Source: Phycisphaerae bacterium (GTDB taxonomy: Bacteria; Planctomycetota; Phycisphaerae; Phycisphaerales; UBA1924). From it: DNA of 64,000 bases. Shown here one piece after another: positions 1-11,708 of this stretch (the first letter of the stretch is position 1; every line of letters starts with the position of its first letter). The notes beneath the pieces are model-generated. The model worked only from the letters and a program-made list of their open reading frames with translations. It was not told where the DNA came from and made no database searches. A program made the translations under genes and the position numbers. The stretch spans positions 1 through 64,000 of the forward strand of contig VGXM01000015.1 in assembly GCA_016873295.1 (NCBI GenBank), given 5' to 3'.

Positions 1-92
1 CAGGCAGGCTCCTCCGCTCGGACTCGCTTCGCTCGCCCTCGCTCCGTCGCCCGCCTGCACGCGGGGAGAGGGGTTGGTAGACTCAGTTGCCC

Positions 93-521
93 TCACTCAA
101 CCTGGTACATGAATCCCAGGCAGGTCACCTCGCCCCAGGCGCGACGCAGCTCGCTCCGGGCCTCCGCCCAGCGCCGTCGCAGCGGCCCAACGCCGGTCGC
201 GACCCGCAGCCGGTCCGCGTCGAGCCGGACCACCACCGAGCCCAGCGTGCGCATCCCGATCACCGAGACGAACACGACGCACCCCAGGGCGAGCAGCGTC
301 AACAGCCCGCCGCGCGACCAGTCCGCCCCCCGCTTCGCCCAGTCCGCCGCCGCGGTCGCCAGCCAGTAGGCGAACACCGCGAGGAGCGGCACAACGACCA
401 TCGCGGTGCGCGCGTCCCGCGTGCGGGCGATCGCGGTGATGGACGGGCCCTCGGCCCGGACCGCCCAGCCGTGCGACGAGGCCCGGGCCAGGTGGGCGGC
501 GATGGCGCGATCCGGCTCCAT
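93..521 (-). CDS. Small two-TM membrane protein, unknown function
   Basis: Codes for 142 residues with an ATG start. Two hydrophobic stretches at about residues 40-59 and 72-90 look like transmembrane helices separated by a short charged loop (WAKRGADW), followed by a soluble tail rich in Arg and Glu. The arrangement, two helices then a short strand-rich domain (SVVVRLDADRLRVATG), resembles small PH-like membrane proteins, but I do not recognise the family. It lies just downstream of the rRNA terminator on the same strand, so it probably has its own promoter. No clear Shine-Dalgarno sequence precedes the ATG. The overlapping plus-strand frames have no hydrophobic pattern and look like shadows. 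Confidence 0.6.
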   Translation of the reverse strand: MEPDRAIAAHLARASSHGWAVRAEGPSITAIARTRDARTAMVVVPLLAVFAYWLATAAADWAKRGADWSRGGLLTLLALGCVVFVSVIGMRTLGSVVVRLDADRLRVATGVGPLRRRWAEARSELRRAWGEVTCLGFMYQVE

Positions 522-545
522 GCAGCGCGATGGTAGTGGGGAAGC

Positions 546-588
546 CAGAAAAGCAGAAGGGCCCCGCCAGGTTTACCTGACGGGGCCC
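546..588 (-). terminator. Intrinsic terminator of the 23S-5S unit
   Basis: On the minus strand an almost perfect GC-rich hairpin (arms starting GGGCCCCG at 588 and closing CGGGGCCC at 559) is followed by a T-rich tract reading TTCTGCTTTTCTGG. It starts four bases beyond the 3' end of the 5S rRNA, the expected place for the end of an rRNA transcript. Confidence 0.85.
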
Positions 589-591
589 AAG

Positions 592-698
592 CTCGGCGAC
601 GACCTACTTTCCCGCGGAGCAGTATCATCGGCGGCGGAGGCTTAACTGCTGTGTTCGGGATGGGAACAGGTGTTTCCCTCCGCCTATGGTCACCGAAA
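592..698 (-). rRNA. rrf: 5S ribosomal RNA
   Basis: The reverse complement contains the conserved 5S core (CCCATCCCGAACACAG, then GTTAAGC) and the 3' part GGGAAAGTAGGTCGTCGCC. The ends TCGGTGAC and GTCGTCGCCGA pair as the terminal helix, which sets the limits to within a few bases. It lies about 190 bases after the 23S gene on the same strand, with no tRNA in the spacer. It is the last gene of a two-gene rRNA unit. Confidence 0.93.
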
Positions 699-885
699 AC
701 ACCCGGCCGTCTTTCGACGAAACGGGCATCCGCCGCGCCGCCCGGATCGGGGGAGGCCGGCGAAGACCGGTGTATGGTCGGACGCGTGCGGTCGCCTATC
801 GGCGGCCGCGCCCGTTGAAGGGCGAGACGAACAAGAGCACCGAACCGATGCGAGTGCGGCGTGGAGGCACGCCGCGGCGTCTGGT

Positions 886-3659
<2,774 letters not shown>

Positions 3660-3920
3660 TGGCGTCGCGGACACCCCTCGACCCCCCTCGCGGGAAGGGC
3701 TCGGGGCACCGAAAGCAGGTGGTGCAACCCCCGGACACGCCGACCTGGCCGGTCGTTCCGGTGTTCTTTCTTCGCCTTAGCGCTCGCATCGTCACGCGCC
3801 GATCGGGTCGGACCCGCCCGGCACGCCTCGGTGCTATTGGTCATCTACTCGCTCCGCCCGTATCCCCCGGCGGCCTGGTGGCGCGCCGCGGAACCGTGGC
3901 GAAGCTGCGTCGACCATATC

Positions 3921-3936
3921 CGGTTTTCAAAGAGTC
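3921..3936 (-). promoter_or_regulatory. boxA-like antitermination site in the 23S leader
   Basis: The minus strand reads GACTCTTTGAAAACCG, close to bacterial rrn boxA elements (E. coli core CTCTTTAA; Bacillus-type TTCTTTGAAAACT). It sits about 90 bases after the predicted transcription start and about 260 bases before the 23S 5' end. That fits a NusB/NusE-binding antitermination site in an rRNA leader. The assignment is by sequence resemblance and position only. Confidence 0.6.
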
Positions 3937-4029
3937 GGCGAAAGACCGGGCGGGGAAGCCCCAACCGCCCTTTCACCGGCGATCGTCTCGATCGGCCAGC
4001 CGCCGCGGAGCCCGCGATCGGCAGGGGGG

Positions 4030-4057
4030 ACTTTACGCTCCCCCCGGAAGGAGTCAA
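4030..4057 (-). promoter_or_regulatory. Candidate sigma-70 type promoter of the 23S-5S unit
   Basis: On the minus strand a -35 box TTGACT (4057-4052) and a -10 box TAAAGT (4035-4030) are separated by 16 bp. Transcription would start near 4023 and give a leader of about 365 bases containing the boxA-like site. The -35 matches consensus at five of six positions and the -10 at four of six. Nothing else in 3660-4102 looks coding; this stretch is the rRNA leader and promoter region. Confidence 0.5.
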
Positions 4058-4102
4058 CTCCCTCCCCCCAGAAGAATCTGTAAGCCGTTGCCGGAATCGG
4101 AG

Positions 4103-6268
4103 TTAGCCGCCTCCGCCGCCACCCCCGCCACCGCCCCCGCCGCCCGGCCGGCGGATCGGCTCGGGCTCCGGCACCGGCTCGGGCACCGGGGAGGGCTCCG
4201 GCGGGCGCTCGGGCTCGACCTTGCCGGGGATGGCTTGGCGCTCGCCCGCACGGGCCGACCTGACCAGCCGGGCGTACAGCTCGGTGCCGCGCTCCTCCTC
4301 GGGGGTGCGGGCGATGATCCGCCCGGTGAGGCTGTCGCGGAGAATCGCCTTGAATCGCTGCTCGGCGGCCTGGCCGGGGATCGCCCGGGCCGTGGTCCCG
4401 GGGACCGGGGCCACGTCCAGCAGCATGGCCCCGATATCGCCCACGGCGATGGTCTTGGGGACCGGCATCCCCGGCAGCGGGGCGGCGCCGGGCCCGACGG
4501 AGCCCGACGGCGGCGGCGGCGGGGCGGCTTCGCGCGGGCCCTTGGGCCCGCGAGGGTCGGTCGGCTCGGGCTCTCGCACGGGCTGCAGTGGCGACGTCTC
4601 CGGGGTGGCCCCCGAGGACTTGAGCGCCTCCAGATCGAAGATCATCAGTTCGGCCGGCGGCTTGATCTCGGCGGCGAGTTGATCGCCGGGCTCGGCGGAG
4701 ACCACGGCCCGCCGGTCGTAGCCGTAGTAGAACTTGAAGACCTCGAACTGCGCCTTGGGCCCGCCCAGTGCCCCGCGCCCGCCCGCGGCGACCACGAACA
4801 CGTTCTCCATCCGTTCCACCGCGATGTCGGTCCAATCCGACCACGGCGTCTGCCAGATCGGGGAGGCGGCCAGCGCCTGCTGCTCGGGCTTGAGCGTGCG
4901 ATCGTGCCCGTAGCAGGGGTTGTTCAGCACCAGGCGCACCCGGTAGCGGTAGCTCTGCCCGGGCTCGACGGCCAAGTCATGCACCCACGCGGTGACCGAC
5001 GGGTCCTCCAGGAACGTGAGCTGCTGCCCCGCCGAGGCGCCGATCAGCGCGGCCCGCTGCTCGGCGGTCATGGGCTTGCCGTCCGGGCCGAGCCCCTGCT
5101 CCGCGAGCTGGGCGTCGATGCGGTCCAGGGCCAGGCGGGTCTCGTCGAGCTGGCGCTGGAGGCGGTTGCGGCGGGCGGCGTCTTCGCTCGTCGCGGCGCC
5201 GGGATCGCGCGGACCGGGGCCCGGGCGACCGCCGGCCCCGGTCTTGCCGCCCCCGCCGGGCTGGCGGCCCGGCTCCGGGGCCCGCGACCCGCCCGCCTGC
5301 GCCAACTGCTGCTCGAGGCGCGCCGCCCTGGCCGCGAGGTCGGCCCGTCGGCGGACCACCCCGGCGGTCGTGCCTTCGCCGACGGCGCCGGGCTCGACCG
5401 CCGCCCGTGCCTCGATCGGCTCGCTCCAGGGCTCGCCCGTCAGCACGGTCAGGTACGCGGGGTGGAGCACCTGGTCCGAGGATCGGCGTGCGGTGTCGAG
5501 GATGATCGACATGTCGCCCGGGGCCGCCACGACGCGCCCCACTTCCGCGAGCAGGTCCGGGCGGCCCGGGAGGGGCCCCACGAGCGTGCTCGATCCCCAG
5601 GTGCCGTCGGGGCGGAGGACCTCGCGTTCGGCCTGCACCGCGAGCACTTCGAGGTTCCCGCGCCACCACTGCGGCGGGAGGGGCTGGATCGGGCCGTCGC
5701 TGTCCGGGTCCTCGTCGAGGGCCTGGGCCAGGGCCCGCCCGTCGAACTGGGCCTGGATGGACACGCCGGCCTTGTCGAAGGGCTGCTCCGCGGGCAGGAA
5801 GGGGCGGAGGGCCTCGTTGGCGAGCCACTCGAAGGGCGAGATGGTGTTGCGGTAGACGTGCGCGACCGGGGTGGTGGGGGCCGGGGGCGTGACGCTGGCG
5901 TAGAGGGCGTCACCCACCGCGGGCCCGGTCGCGGCCCCGATCGACACGGCGCGTCCCATGGCCGACACCCGAGGCGTCGGCGCCACGCCGGCGCTCAGGC
6001 CCGCGCGGAAGGCGCCGATGAGATCGGCGGAGGCGGCCAGTTCCGGGAGCTTGGGCGACGCGCTCTCGAGCTCGGCCCGGACCCGCGACGCCGCGTCGAC
6101 GACCGGCTTGAGCGCGTGGTCCACGCTCACCGTCCGCCGGTCGACGGACACCGTGTTGCCCTGCCCCGCGAACTGCCACGCCAGGGCCGCGACGCCGACG
6201 ACGGCGACGACACCGACGACGACCTTCTCGGCGTGGCGTTCGATCGTTGAAATGCCTTTGACCTTCAT
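4103..6268 (-). CDS. Large one-TM protein of the pilus-type cluster with poly-Gly tail
   Basis: Codes for 721 residues; the ATG is preceded by GGAGAGC at good spacing. Residues about 15-33 form one membrane helix near the N-terminus (VVVGVVAVVGVAALAW), so most of the protein should be exported. The middle is rich in Ala, Pro and Arg and includes a Gln/Arg/Ala-rich stretch likely to be helical. A segment reading VEPGQSYRYRVRLVLNNP looks like a fibronectin-type beta strand pair. The C-terminus is Pro/Glu-rich and ends in 13 consecutive glycines. It is the last of three co-directional genes starting with pilM, 48 bases after the PilO-like gene, so it may fill the PilP or periplasmic adaptor role. 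That role is inferred from position; I do not recognise the family. Confidence 0.75.
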   Translation of the reverse strand: MKVKGISTIERHAEKVVVGVVAVVGVAALAWQFAGQGNTVSVDRRTVSVDHALKPVVDAASRVRAELESASPKLPELAASADLIGAFRAGLSAGVAPTPRVSAMGRAVSIGAATGPAVGDALYASVTPPAPTTPVAHVYRNTISPFEWLANEALRPFLPAEQPFDKAGVSIQAQFDGRALAQALDEDPDSDGPIQPLPPQWWRGNLEVLAVQAEREVLRPDGTWGSSTLVGPLPGRPDLLAEVGRVVAAPGDMSIILDTARRSSDQVLHPAYLTVLTGEPWSEPIEARAAVEPGAVGEGTTAGVVRRRADLAARAARLEQQLAQAGGSRAPEPGRQPGGGGKTGAGGRPGPGPRDPGAATSEDAARRNRLQRQLDETRLALDRIDAQLAEQGLGPDGKPMTAEQRAALIGASAGQQLTFLEDPSVTAWVHDLAVEPGQSYRYRVRLVLNNPCYGHDRTLKPEQQALAASPIWQTPWSDWTDIAVERMENVFVVAAGGRGALGGPKAQFEVFKFYYGYDRRAVVSAEPGDQLAAEIKPPAELMIFDLEALKSSGATPETSPLQPVREPEPTDPRGPKGPREAAPPPPPSGSVGPGAAPLPGMPVPKTIAVGDIGAMLLDVAPVPGTTARAIPGQAAEQRFKAILRDSLTGRIIARTPEEERGTELYARLVRSARAGERQAIPGKVEPERPPEPSPVPEPVPEPEPIRRPGGGGGGGGGGGGG

Positions 6269-6316
6269 GGCGTGCTCTCCGTGCCGCCCATGGGCGGCGC
6301 GTGGTTGTCGTCCCTC

Positions 6317-7597
6317 TCACGGCGCATCGGCGGGAACCCCCAGGGCGTCGCGGATCTCCTTGGGCATCAGGGGCGTCGTCCAGGCCCGCAGCCAGAGCGA
6401 CTCGATCTCGAACTCGGCGCGCACGACGTGCTCGGGCCCGTAGAAGTAGCCCTGCTCCAGGTCGGCCCAGACATCGACCTCGCTCAGGCGCAGGTGCGTC
6501 ACCGTGAGGAAGTTGGTGCGCGCCAGCCCATCGATGAACTCGGGCAGCCGCGCCGAGCTCACCACCACGCGCAGGCGGGCCAGGCGGGTGTCGTACAACT
6601 GGTTCGGGGCGCCGCGCCCGCTCGGGGACAGCAGGAACAAGGGCTCGAGCAGCCCGGCGGCGGGGTCGGGCCCCGGGTCGGTGGGGCCCTGCGGCTCCAC
6701 GGAAAAGGCGCTGTCGGCCCGGCGGACCACCGGCTCCACGATCACGATGGACTCCAGGCGCTTCACCGGGTTGCCGGCCAGGTCGGCGGCGTTCGCCGAC
6801 CGGATCGCCGCGAGCAGGTCGGCGACGAGCCAGTAGTCCCACTGCCACTCGAAGCACTCGGCGACGCCGGGTGGCTTGTCCGGGAGCCTCGAGGGTCTGC
6901 CGTCCACCGCGTCGGGCGTCCCGTAGAAGCGCAGGCGGCGCCCGCTCTGCTGGTAGGTCGCCAGGCGGGCCTGCACCAGCCGGTGCGCGATCTCCTCCTG
7001 CTCCTCGTTGGTCAGCGCACGCTGCGGGTTGGTGCCCAGGAGGCGCTCCGTCTCGCGGGCCTGCAGGGCCTTGATCTGCTCCGCCACCGCCTGCGGATCC
7101 GCGGGCGGTCCCGCCCCCGCCGATTCGAACAGACGCTGGTACGCCCCCGCGATCCCGCGGTCGGGACGCCCCACGATCCGGTCGACGAACTCCAGCGTCC
7201 GCACCGGCAGCATCTCGCGCTTGCCCGGGGTCGGGAACAGGTCGTTGATGAGCGGGCCGTGGTCGCGGCGGTTGAACTCCACCGCCGCCTTGATCACCTC
7301 CGCCGACTGCGACTCGATCCGCTCCTTGTTCGTCTTGAACCAGTCGGTGAGCACGGGGTTGGGGGCGGCGGTCAGCGTCACGCCGGGCTCGCCCGGCGAC
7401 ACCGGGGGGAGCGCGAACGACACGCGCAGCCCGTTGACCTGGCGGAGCATGTCGTCGGCCTTGGCCTGCTGCTTCTGACGGATGCTCTTGCCCCAGCCCA
7501 CGCTCACGACCGCCGCCGCCGGGAGCGTCGCCAGGATCACCGCGGCGAAGACCACGATCAGCACGTTCTGCCTGACCCAGCCGATGACCTTCTTCAC
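6317..7597 (-). CDS. PilO-like inner-membrane protein of the pilus-type cluster
   Basis: Codes for 426 residues from a GTG that overlaps the stop of pilM (GTGA), which indicates translational coupling and fixes the start. There is a short cytoplasmic tip (VKKVIGWVRQN), then one membrane helix at about residues 9-32, then a large periplasmic part. The C-terminal 100 residues have alternating strands and helices (LRVVVSSARLPEFIDGL, then LRLSEVDVWADLEQGY) as in the ferredoxin-like domains of PilO and GspM. Topology and gene order pilM-pilN/O support a type IV pilus or type II secretion inner-membrane platform role. Sequence alone does not separate PilO from other alignment-complex proteins. Confidence 0.75.
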   Translation of the reverse strand: MKKVIGWVRQNVLIVVFAAVILATLPAAAVVSVGWGKSIRQKQQAKADDMLRQVNGLRVSFALPPVSPGEPGVTLTAAPNPVLTDWFKTNKERIESQSAEVIKAAVEFNRRDHGPLINDLFPTPGKREMLPVRTLEFVDRIVGRPDRGIAGAYQRLFESAGAGPPADPQAVAEQIKALQARETERLLGTNPQRALTNEEQEEIAHRLVQARLATYQQSGRRLRFYGTPDAVDGRPSRLPDKPPGVAECFEWQWDYWLVADLLAAIRSANAADLAGNPVKRLESIVIVEPVVRRADSAFSVEPQGPTDPGPDPAAGLLEPLFLLSPSGRGAPNQLYDTRLARLRVVVSSARLPEFIDGLARTNFLTVTHLRLSEVDVWADLEQGYFYGPEHVVRAEFEIESLWLRAWTTPLMPKEIRDALGVPADAP

Positions 7598-9660
7598 GCC
7601 CCGCCCTCCTGCTTCTTGGGCCTCAAGACGATGGTCCACTCCACGTCGAACACCGCCGTCGCCGCGGCGCCCACTTCGGCGTCCCGCAGCGAGCCCAAAG
7701 GCGCCAACGTCGCCAGGTCCGCCGCCCCAGCCTGCGAGGAGCCCGCGGCCGCCGCGTCGCCGATCCGAATGACCGGCGCGCCGGGGCGGGTCACCGGGCG
7801 GGGGGGCATCATCGCCGTGCCCCGCCGATCGCCCTCCAGGCCGGGGGTCGCGGCCGCCCCCGAGCCCATCCGCGGGTCGCGCCCGAGCGGGCCCGCGCCG
7901 CCCGCGAGGCTGACGTCGGCGAGCCTCCACGGGTTCTCGTCGGCGAAGATCAGGTAGGGCACCCCCTCGCGGTCGCGGTTCTCGCGCAGCCACTGCTGGA
8001 TCGTCGCGATCATGAACCGCTGCGGGTCGGCCTGCGCGGTCGAGACGCGGAGCCGGATCCGCACGAGCGGCTGCCTGTGCAGCTCCTCGGGGATCGGCGA
8101 TTGGATCGTCGCGCCGACCGGGAGCGCCGCGACGCTGGCGCTGGCGATCAGTCCGCCGCCCTCGTACGTGGTGTCGAACAGCTTGAGCTCGTACGCCGGT
8201 CCCTCGGGCTTGGGCACGGGCTTGCCGTCGGGCCCGCGGGGCGCCCACGTCGCCGCCGCCCCGTCGGCCGCGTCGAGCATCCGCCCCAGGTCGTCCACGA
8301 GGCGGGCGTAGAGGTCTCGGTGCTGCACGAGCCCGGCCAGGTTGGCGGCCCGGTAGTCGGTCTGGGCCCCGCCCACCACGCCCGCCTCCTGGGCCAGCGT
8401 CTTGGCCCGCTGCCCGTCGGCCAGCACGCGCTGGATCGTGATCGGGTCCTGCCCCGCCGACGCCGCCTGCACCTTGACGTTGTCCTGGAAGGGCCCGATG
8501 AACATGGCCGCCGAGCCCGCGATGGCCAGCCCCGCCGCCAGCCCGAACCACTTGACCTTGTCCTTCCAGAGCGTGCGGCGCAGGACGCGGAGCGGCATGA
8601 CGTTGGCGGAGAGCACCCCCAGGTCCAGGGCCTGCAGGGCCAGCCCGTACGCCGTCACCATCCCGATCGCCGACCCCTTGAACGCCTCGCGCCGGGCCGG
8701 GTCCTGCAGGTCGTCGGCACCGAGCTTCTTGAACTCCTCGACCTTGTAGACCTCCATCTGCACCTGCTGTTGCAGGAACTTGCGCAGGCCCGGGAGCTCG
8801 AAGGTGCTGCCCACCCCGATCAGACGCGTCAGCTTCGTGTCCTTGTGCAGCGACTGGTAGTACTGGATCGAACGCTGGATGTCCTGGGCCAGGTCCGTGA
8901 ACACGGGCCTCATCGCCGAGAAGACCTGCTTGGCGTGGGCCGTGTCGTGCGCCTCGCGCTTGATGCGCTCGGCCTTCTGGTAGCTCACGTTGAACGCGTC
9001 CACGATCGCCTGCGTGAACTGGTGCCCGCCGATCGACAGCGTGCGGATCCACATGCGGCCCGCGTCGGCCACCACCAGGTCCGTGCTCGTGGTCCCGATG
9101 TCCACGATCACCGTCCCGGGCGACGTTTCGGTGAACTCCAGGTCGTGCGCCAGGGCGTTGAAGACCGCGATGGGCGAGAGCGTCACGATGTCCGGGCGGA
9201 TCCCCGCGTCCCCCAGCATCTGAAGCCGCTCCCCGATCCGCTCCTTGGTGATCGCGAAGATCCCCACCTCGACGTCGGGAGAGTCCGGGCTCACGAACGT
9301 CTGGTAGTCCCACTCCACCTGCTCCAGCGGGAACGGGATCTGCTGCATCGCCTCGAACCGCACGATGTCCGGGACCTTCTTGGGCTCCACCGGCGGGAGC
9401 TTGGCGAACCGCGCAAAGGCCATGTGCCCCGGCACGCTCACCGCCACCGCCGCACGCGACAGGTCCACCTGCGCCCCCAGCGTGTTGATCCCCACGCGCA
9501 GCACCTCCGCAGGGTCCACGTCGGGGCTCGACGCCGGCTTGGGGTGCGGCAACACCACGAAGTCCGCGACCCGCAGGCGATCGCCCTCGTTCACCAGCTT
9601 CAGCCCCTTGATGGCCGAGGCCCCGATCTCCACACCCCACGCCGTGCTGCTCGATGGCAT
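7594..9660 (-). CDS. pilM: Type IV pilus assembly ATPase-like protein PilM with C-terminal membrane domain
   Basis: Codes for 688 residues. I chose the ATG giving MPSSSTAWGVEIG because GGAG lies eight bases upstream and PilM proteins begin with this strand. The first 350 residues match the PilM/FtsA actin-like fold: phosphate-1 loop GVEIGASAIKGLKL, the central VIVDIGTTSTDLVV loop, and IGVGSTFELPGL before the third motif. PilM binds ATP and the cytoplasmic tail of PilN at the base of the pilus machine. Here the protein continues past about residue 375 with a membrane helix (GLAAGLAIAGSAAMFI) and a periplasmic domain, so PilM and a PilN-like part appear fused, as in GspL of type II secretion. 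It begins a three-gene operon. Confidence 0.88.
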   Translation of the reverse strand: MPSSSTAWGVEIGASAIKGLKLVNEGDRLRVADFVVLPHPKPASSPDVDPAEVLRVGINTLGAQVDLSRAAVAVSVPGHMAFARFAKLPPVEPKKVPDIVRFEAMQQIPFPLEQVEWDYQTFVSPDSPDVEVGIFAITKERIGERLQMLGDAGIRPDIVTLSPIAVFNALAHDLEFTETSPGTVIVDIGTTSTDLVVADAGRMWIRTLSIGGHQFTQAIVDAFNVSYQKAERIKREAHDTAHAKQVFSAMRPVFTDLAQDIQRSIQYYQSLHKDTKLTRLIGVGSTFELPGLRKFLQQQVQMEVYKVEEFKKLGADDLQDPARREAFKGSAIGMVTAYGLALQALDLGVLSANVMPLRVLRRTLWKDKVKWFGLAAGLAIAGSAAMFIGPFQDNVKVQAASAGQDPITIQRVLADGQRAKTLAQEAGVVGGAQTDYRAANLAGLVQHRDLYARLVDDLGRMLDAADGAAATWAPRGPDGKPVPKPEGPAYELKLFDTTYEGGGLIASASVAALPVGATIQSPIPEELHRQPLVRIRLRVSTAQADPQRFMIATIQQWLRENRDREGVPYLIFADENPWRLADVSLAGGAGPLGRDPRMGSGAAATPGLEGDRRGTAMMPPRPVTRPGAPVIRIGDAAAAGSSQAGAADLATLAPLGSLRDAEVGAAATAVFDVEWTIVLRPKKQEGGA

Positions 9661-9725
9661 GTCAGTCTCCAGTCCGGACCCATCCACCCCGTGGCACCGG
9701 CCTCAGGCCGGGCTCCGCAGGACCA

Positions 9726-9747
9726 CCGGCCCGCCCGCGCGGGCCGG
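9726..9747. other. GC-rich palindrome between two minus-strand genes
   Basis: CCGGCCCGC and GCGGGCCGG flank a four-base loop as a perfect 9-bp hairpin; a second palindrome, CCGGCCTCAGGCCGG, lies nearby at about 9697-9711. They sit between the 9877-10254 gene and pilM. No T-tract follows on either strand, so a termination role is only possible. Confidence 0.35.
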
Positions 9748-9876
9748 GATCCTAACCGCGCGGGCCCGCCCACGTCACTCCGTCGGCACGTTGTACGCCC
9801 CCCGAACAGCACGGGATGAGCCCGGCCGCCCGCCCGTGACGCGCCCGTGACAAGGCAGGCCCACCGCACCCCGGCC

Positions 9877-10254
9877 CTACCCCCCGTGCCGCGATTCCAA
9901 GGCGTCGGCGCCCATCGACCCCGCCACCGCCAGCGCCGCCCCGCTCACCACCACCCACCACAGGTCCGCCGGCACGTGGATCGTCACGGACCGCAGCGGC
10001 GTCAGCCACACGCCCACGTGGTACCCGACGACCATCAGCGAGAACCCCAGCGCCGCCGCCGTGCCCCGGCTGATCGACCGCCCGAAGGGCAGCCTCATCC
10101 GCTCCAGCCCGGCCCCGCGCGACAGCGCCAGCACCACGAGCCCCGCCACCACGAGCAGCCCACCCGCCGAGTAGGCCGCCGGCTCCAGCCAACCGCCCGA
10201 CGGGGGCGCGGACGGAGACGCGGTGATGGACGCGCCGGTCGCGGCGGATTGCAT
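9877..10254 (-). CDS. Small three-TM membrane protein, unknown function
   Basis: Codes for 125 residues. Three hydrophobic segments at about 27-45, 66-84 and 98-115 look like membrane helices, preceded by a low-complexity Ala/Ser/Pro N-terminus and followed by a short polar tail (ESRHGG). There is no signal peptide or known motif. It lies 79 bases after the MEMO-family gene on the same strand and about 215 bases before pilM, so it could be co-transcribed with either. The hydrophobic pattern is coherent only in this frame, which supports it as a real gene. Confidence 0.6.
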   Translation of the reverse strand: MQSAATGASITASPSAPPSGGWLEPAAYSAGGLLVVAGLVVLALSRGAGLERMRLPFGRSISRGTAAALGFSLMVVGYHVGVWLTPLRSVTIHVPADLWWVVVSGAALAVAGSMGADALESRHGG

Positions 10255-10333
10255 CGTGACTCTCCAATGGAAGCGCGGGGGCCAACCACGTCCCGAGGCC
10301 CCATCGGGCGCTCGACCGCGATCCGGGCGCCCC

Positions 10334-11689
10334 TCAGAACATGGCCCCGGCGATCGAGCTCACCATCCCCATCCCCTGCTCGTCCATGGCCGCGACGTAG
10401 TTGAGCACCTTCACGTCCGTCGGCTGCGCGATCAGCATCGCCGCCGTCAGGTTGCCCGTGCTGCACCACCGCGTGGGGTTCTGCTGCCAGGCCATGGCGG
10501 CGATCAGCTCCTCGGGCTTGTTCTGCCGCACCAGTTCCACCATCTCGCGGTCGTGCTGGAAGACCTTGTTGCGGTAGTCGGTCGCCTCCTGCTCTTCCCC
10601 GGCCAGCGACTTCACCTGGTCGCCGAACATGGGGCCGACGTGCGAGAGGTCCGCGGACGCCACGATGAGCGTGCGCCCCCCGAGCTTGCCCAGCGCCGCG
10701 CGCATGGCCTCGACGAAGGGCATGAGGGCGACGCCCTGCCCGTCGTAGCTCTCGCCGTTATTCACCGCGGGGTCGTGCACCAGGGCCGCGAACACCCGCG
10801 GGAACCGCCCGGATTCGCCCGCCCCCAGGCAGTGCTGGATCCACGGGATCTGCAGCTCGATCGAGTGCTCCCGCTCGTGATCGAAGCGGTTCTTGAAGAG
10901 CGCCTCGCCCAGCGACGCCCGCAGCAACGCCACCAGGTCCGCGTCGGCCTCGCACACGCCCAGGGCCGTCTGATACCCCTTGTCGCACGCCACCACGCCC
11001 GTCCCCTCGCCGAAGTGGTTCGTGCCCAGGATGATGACGCGGTCCGGGCGATCGGCGACGCGCGTCCGACCCCACGCCGCCGCGTAGTTGAACGCGCCGC
11101 GCCCGTAGTCCAGGTGCGGGGCGATCAGCACCTTCGGCAGCGCGTCGAACGCCGGGTCCTCCGCCCGCTCCAGCGCCTGCTCGATCCACCGGTCCATCAG
11201 CTCGCGCAGCTTGCCCGGCGCCTTCTCCGCCCGCTCCTGCTCCGTCGCCTTCTCCCCGAGCTCCTGCCCCAGGACCGCGTCCGTGAACGCCGCGGTCGCC
11301 GCCGGCGGCAGCACCGCCGACGAGTCGAACTCCGACCGCATCTTCACCAGCATCGCGTCGAACACCGGCCCGAAGAGCAGCCCGGCGTCGTCGAGCTGCG
11401 CCACCAGTCCCTCCAGGATCTCCCGGGTCAGCCCGTGCCCCACCGACGACACGATCTCCTCCAGCGACCTCTCCCCCGTCATGTGCGGGAAGATCAACTG
11501 GGCCGCGGGCGGGACGAAAACGACCCGGTCCGATACCTGCCGCGCATCGGCCAGCCCCAGGGCCTGCCGCCCCTCGATCTGGGCCCCGAACCCGCGGACC
11601 TGCCGGAGCTTGGGCTTCTGCTGGTGGGGGGCGCCGGGGTCGAACTTGGGAAGCCGAGGCGCCGCCGCGCCGCTGGGATCGGTGCTCAT
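10334..11689 (-). CDS. MEMO1 / AmmeMemoRadiSam protein B family protein with N-terminal extension
   Basis: Codes for 451 residues from the ATG giving MSTDPSG. The C-terminal two thirds is a full MEMO domain: APHLDYGRGAFNY, ILGTNHFG, HEREHSIELQIPWI, SADLSHVG and RWCSTGN. These retain the His, His, His and Cys residues corresponding to human MEMO1 H49, H81, H192 and C244, which form the metal and oxidoreductase-like site. The first 170 residues add a domain with TGERSLEEIV and LVAQLDDAGLL, resembling a PqqD-like winged helix. Usual partners (AMMECR1 and a radical SAM protein) are not next to it. No Shine-Dalgarno is visible before the ATG, so the start is less sure. Its biochemical role in bacteria is not settled. 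Confidence 0.85.
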   Translation of the reverse strand: MSTDPSGAAAPRLPKFDPGAPHQQKPKLRQVRGFGAQIEGRQALGLADARQVSDRVVFVPPAAQLIFPHMTGERSLEEIVSSVGHGLTREILEGLVAQLDDAGLLFGPVFDAMLVKMRSEFDSSAVLPPAATAAFTDAVLGQELGEKATEQERAEKAPGKLRELMDRWIEQALERAEDPAFDALPKVLIAPHLDYGRGAFNYAAAWGRTRVADRPDRVIILGTNHFGEGTGVVACDKGYQTALGVCEADADLVALLRASLGEALFKNRFDHEREHSIELQIPWIQHCLGAGESGRFPRVFAALVHDPAVNNGESYDGQGVALMPFVEAMRAALGKLGGRTLIVASADLSHVGPMFGDQVKSLAGEEQEATDYRNKVFQHDREMVELVRQNKPEELIAAMAWQQNPTRWCSTGNLTAAMLIAQPTDVKVLNYVAAMDEQGMGMVSSIAGAMF

Positions 11690-11708
11690 GGAGGAGTGTA
11701 GGGTCGTG

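Noticed and set aside
3660-4102. 16S rRNA or tRNA gene upstream of 23S
   Set aside because: No conserved 16S or tRNA pattern is present; the stretch fits a leader and promoter.
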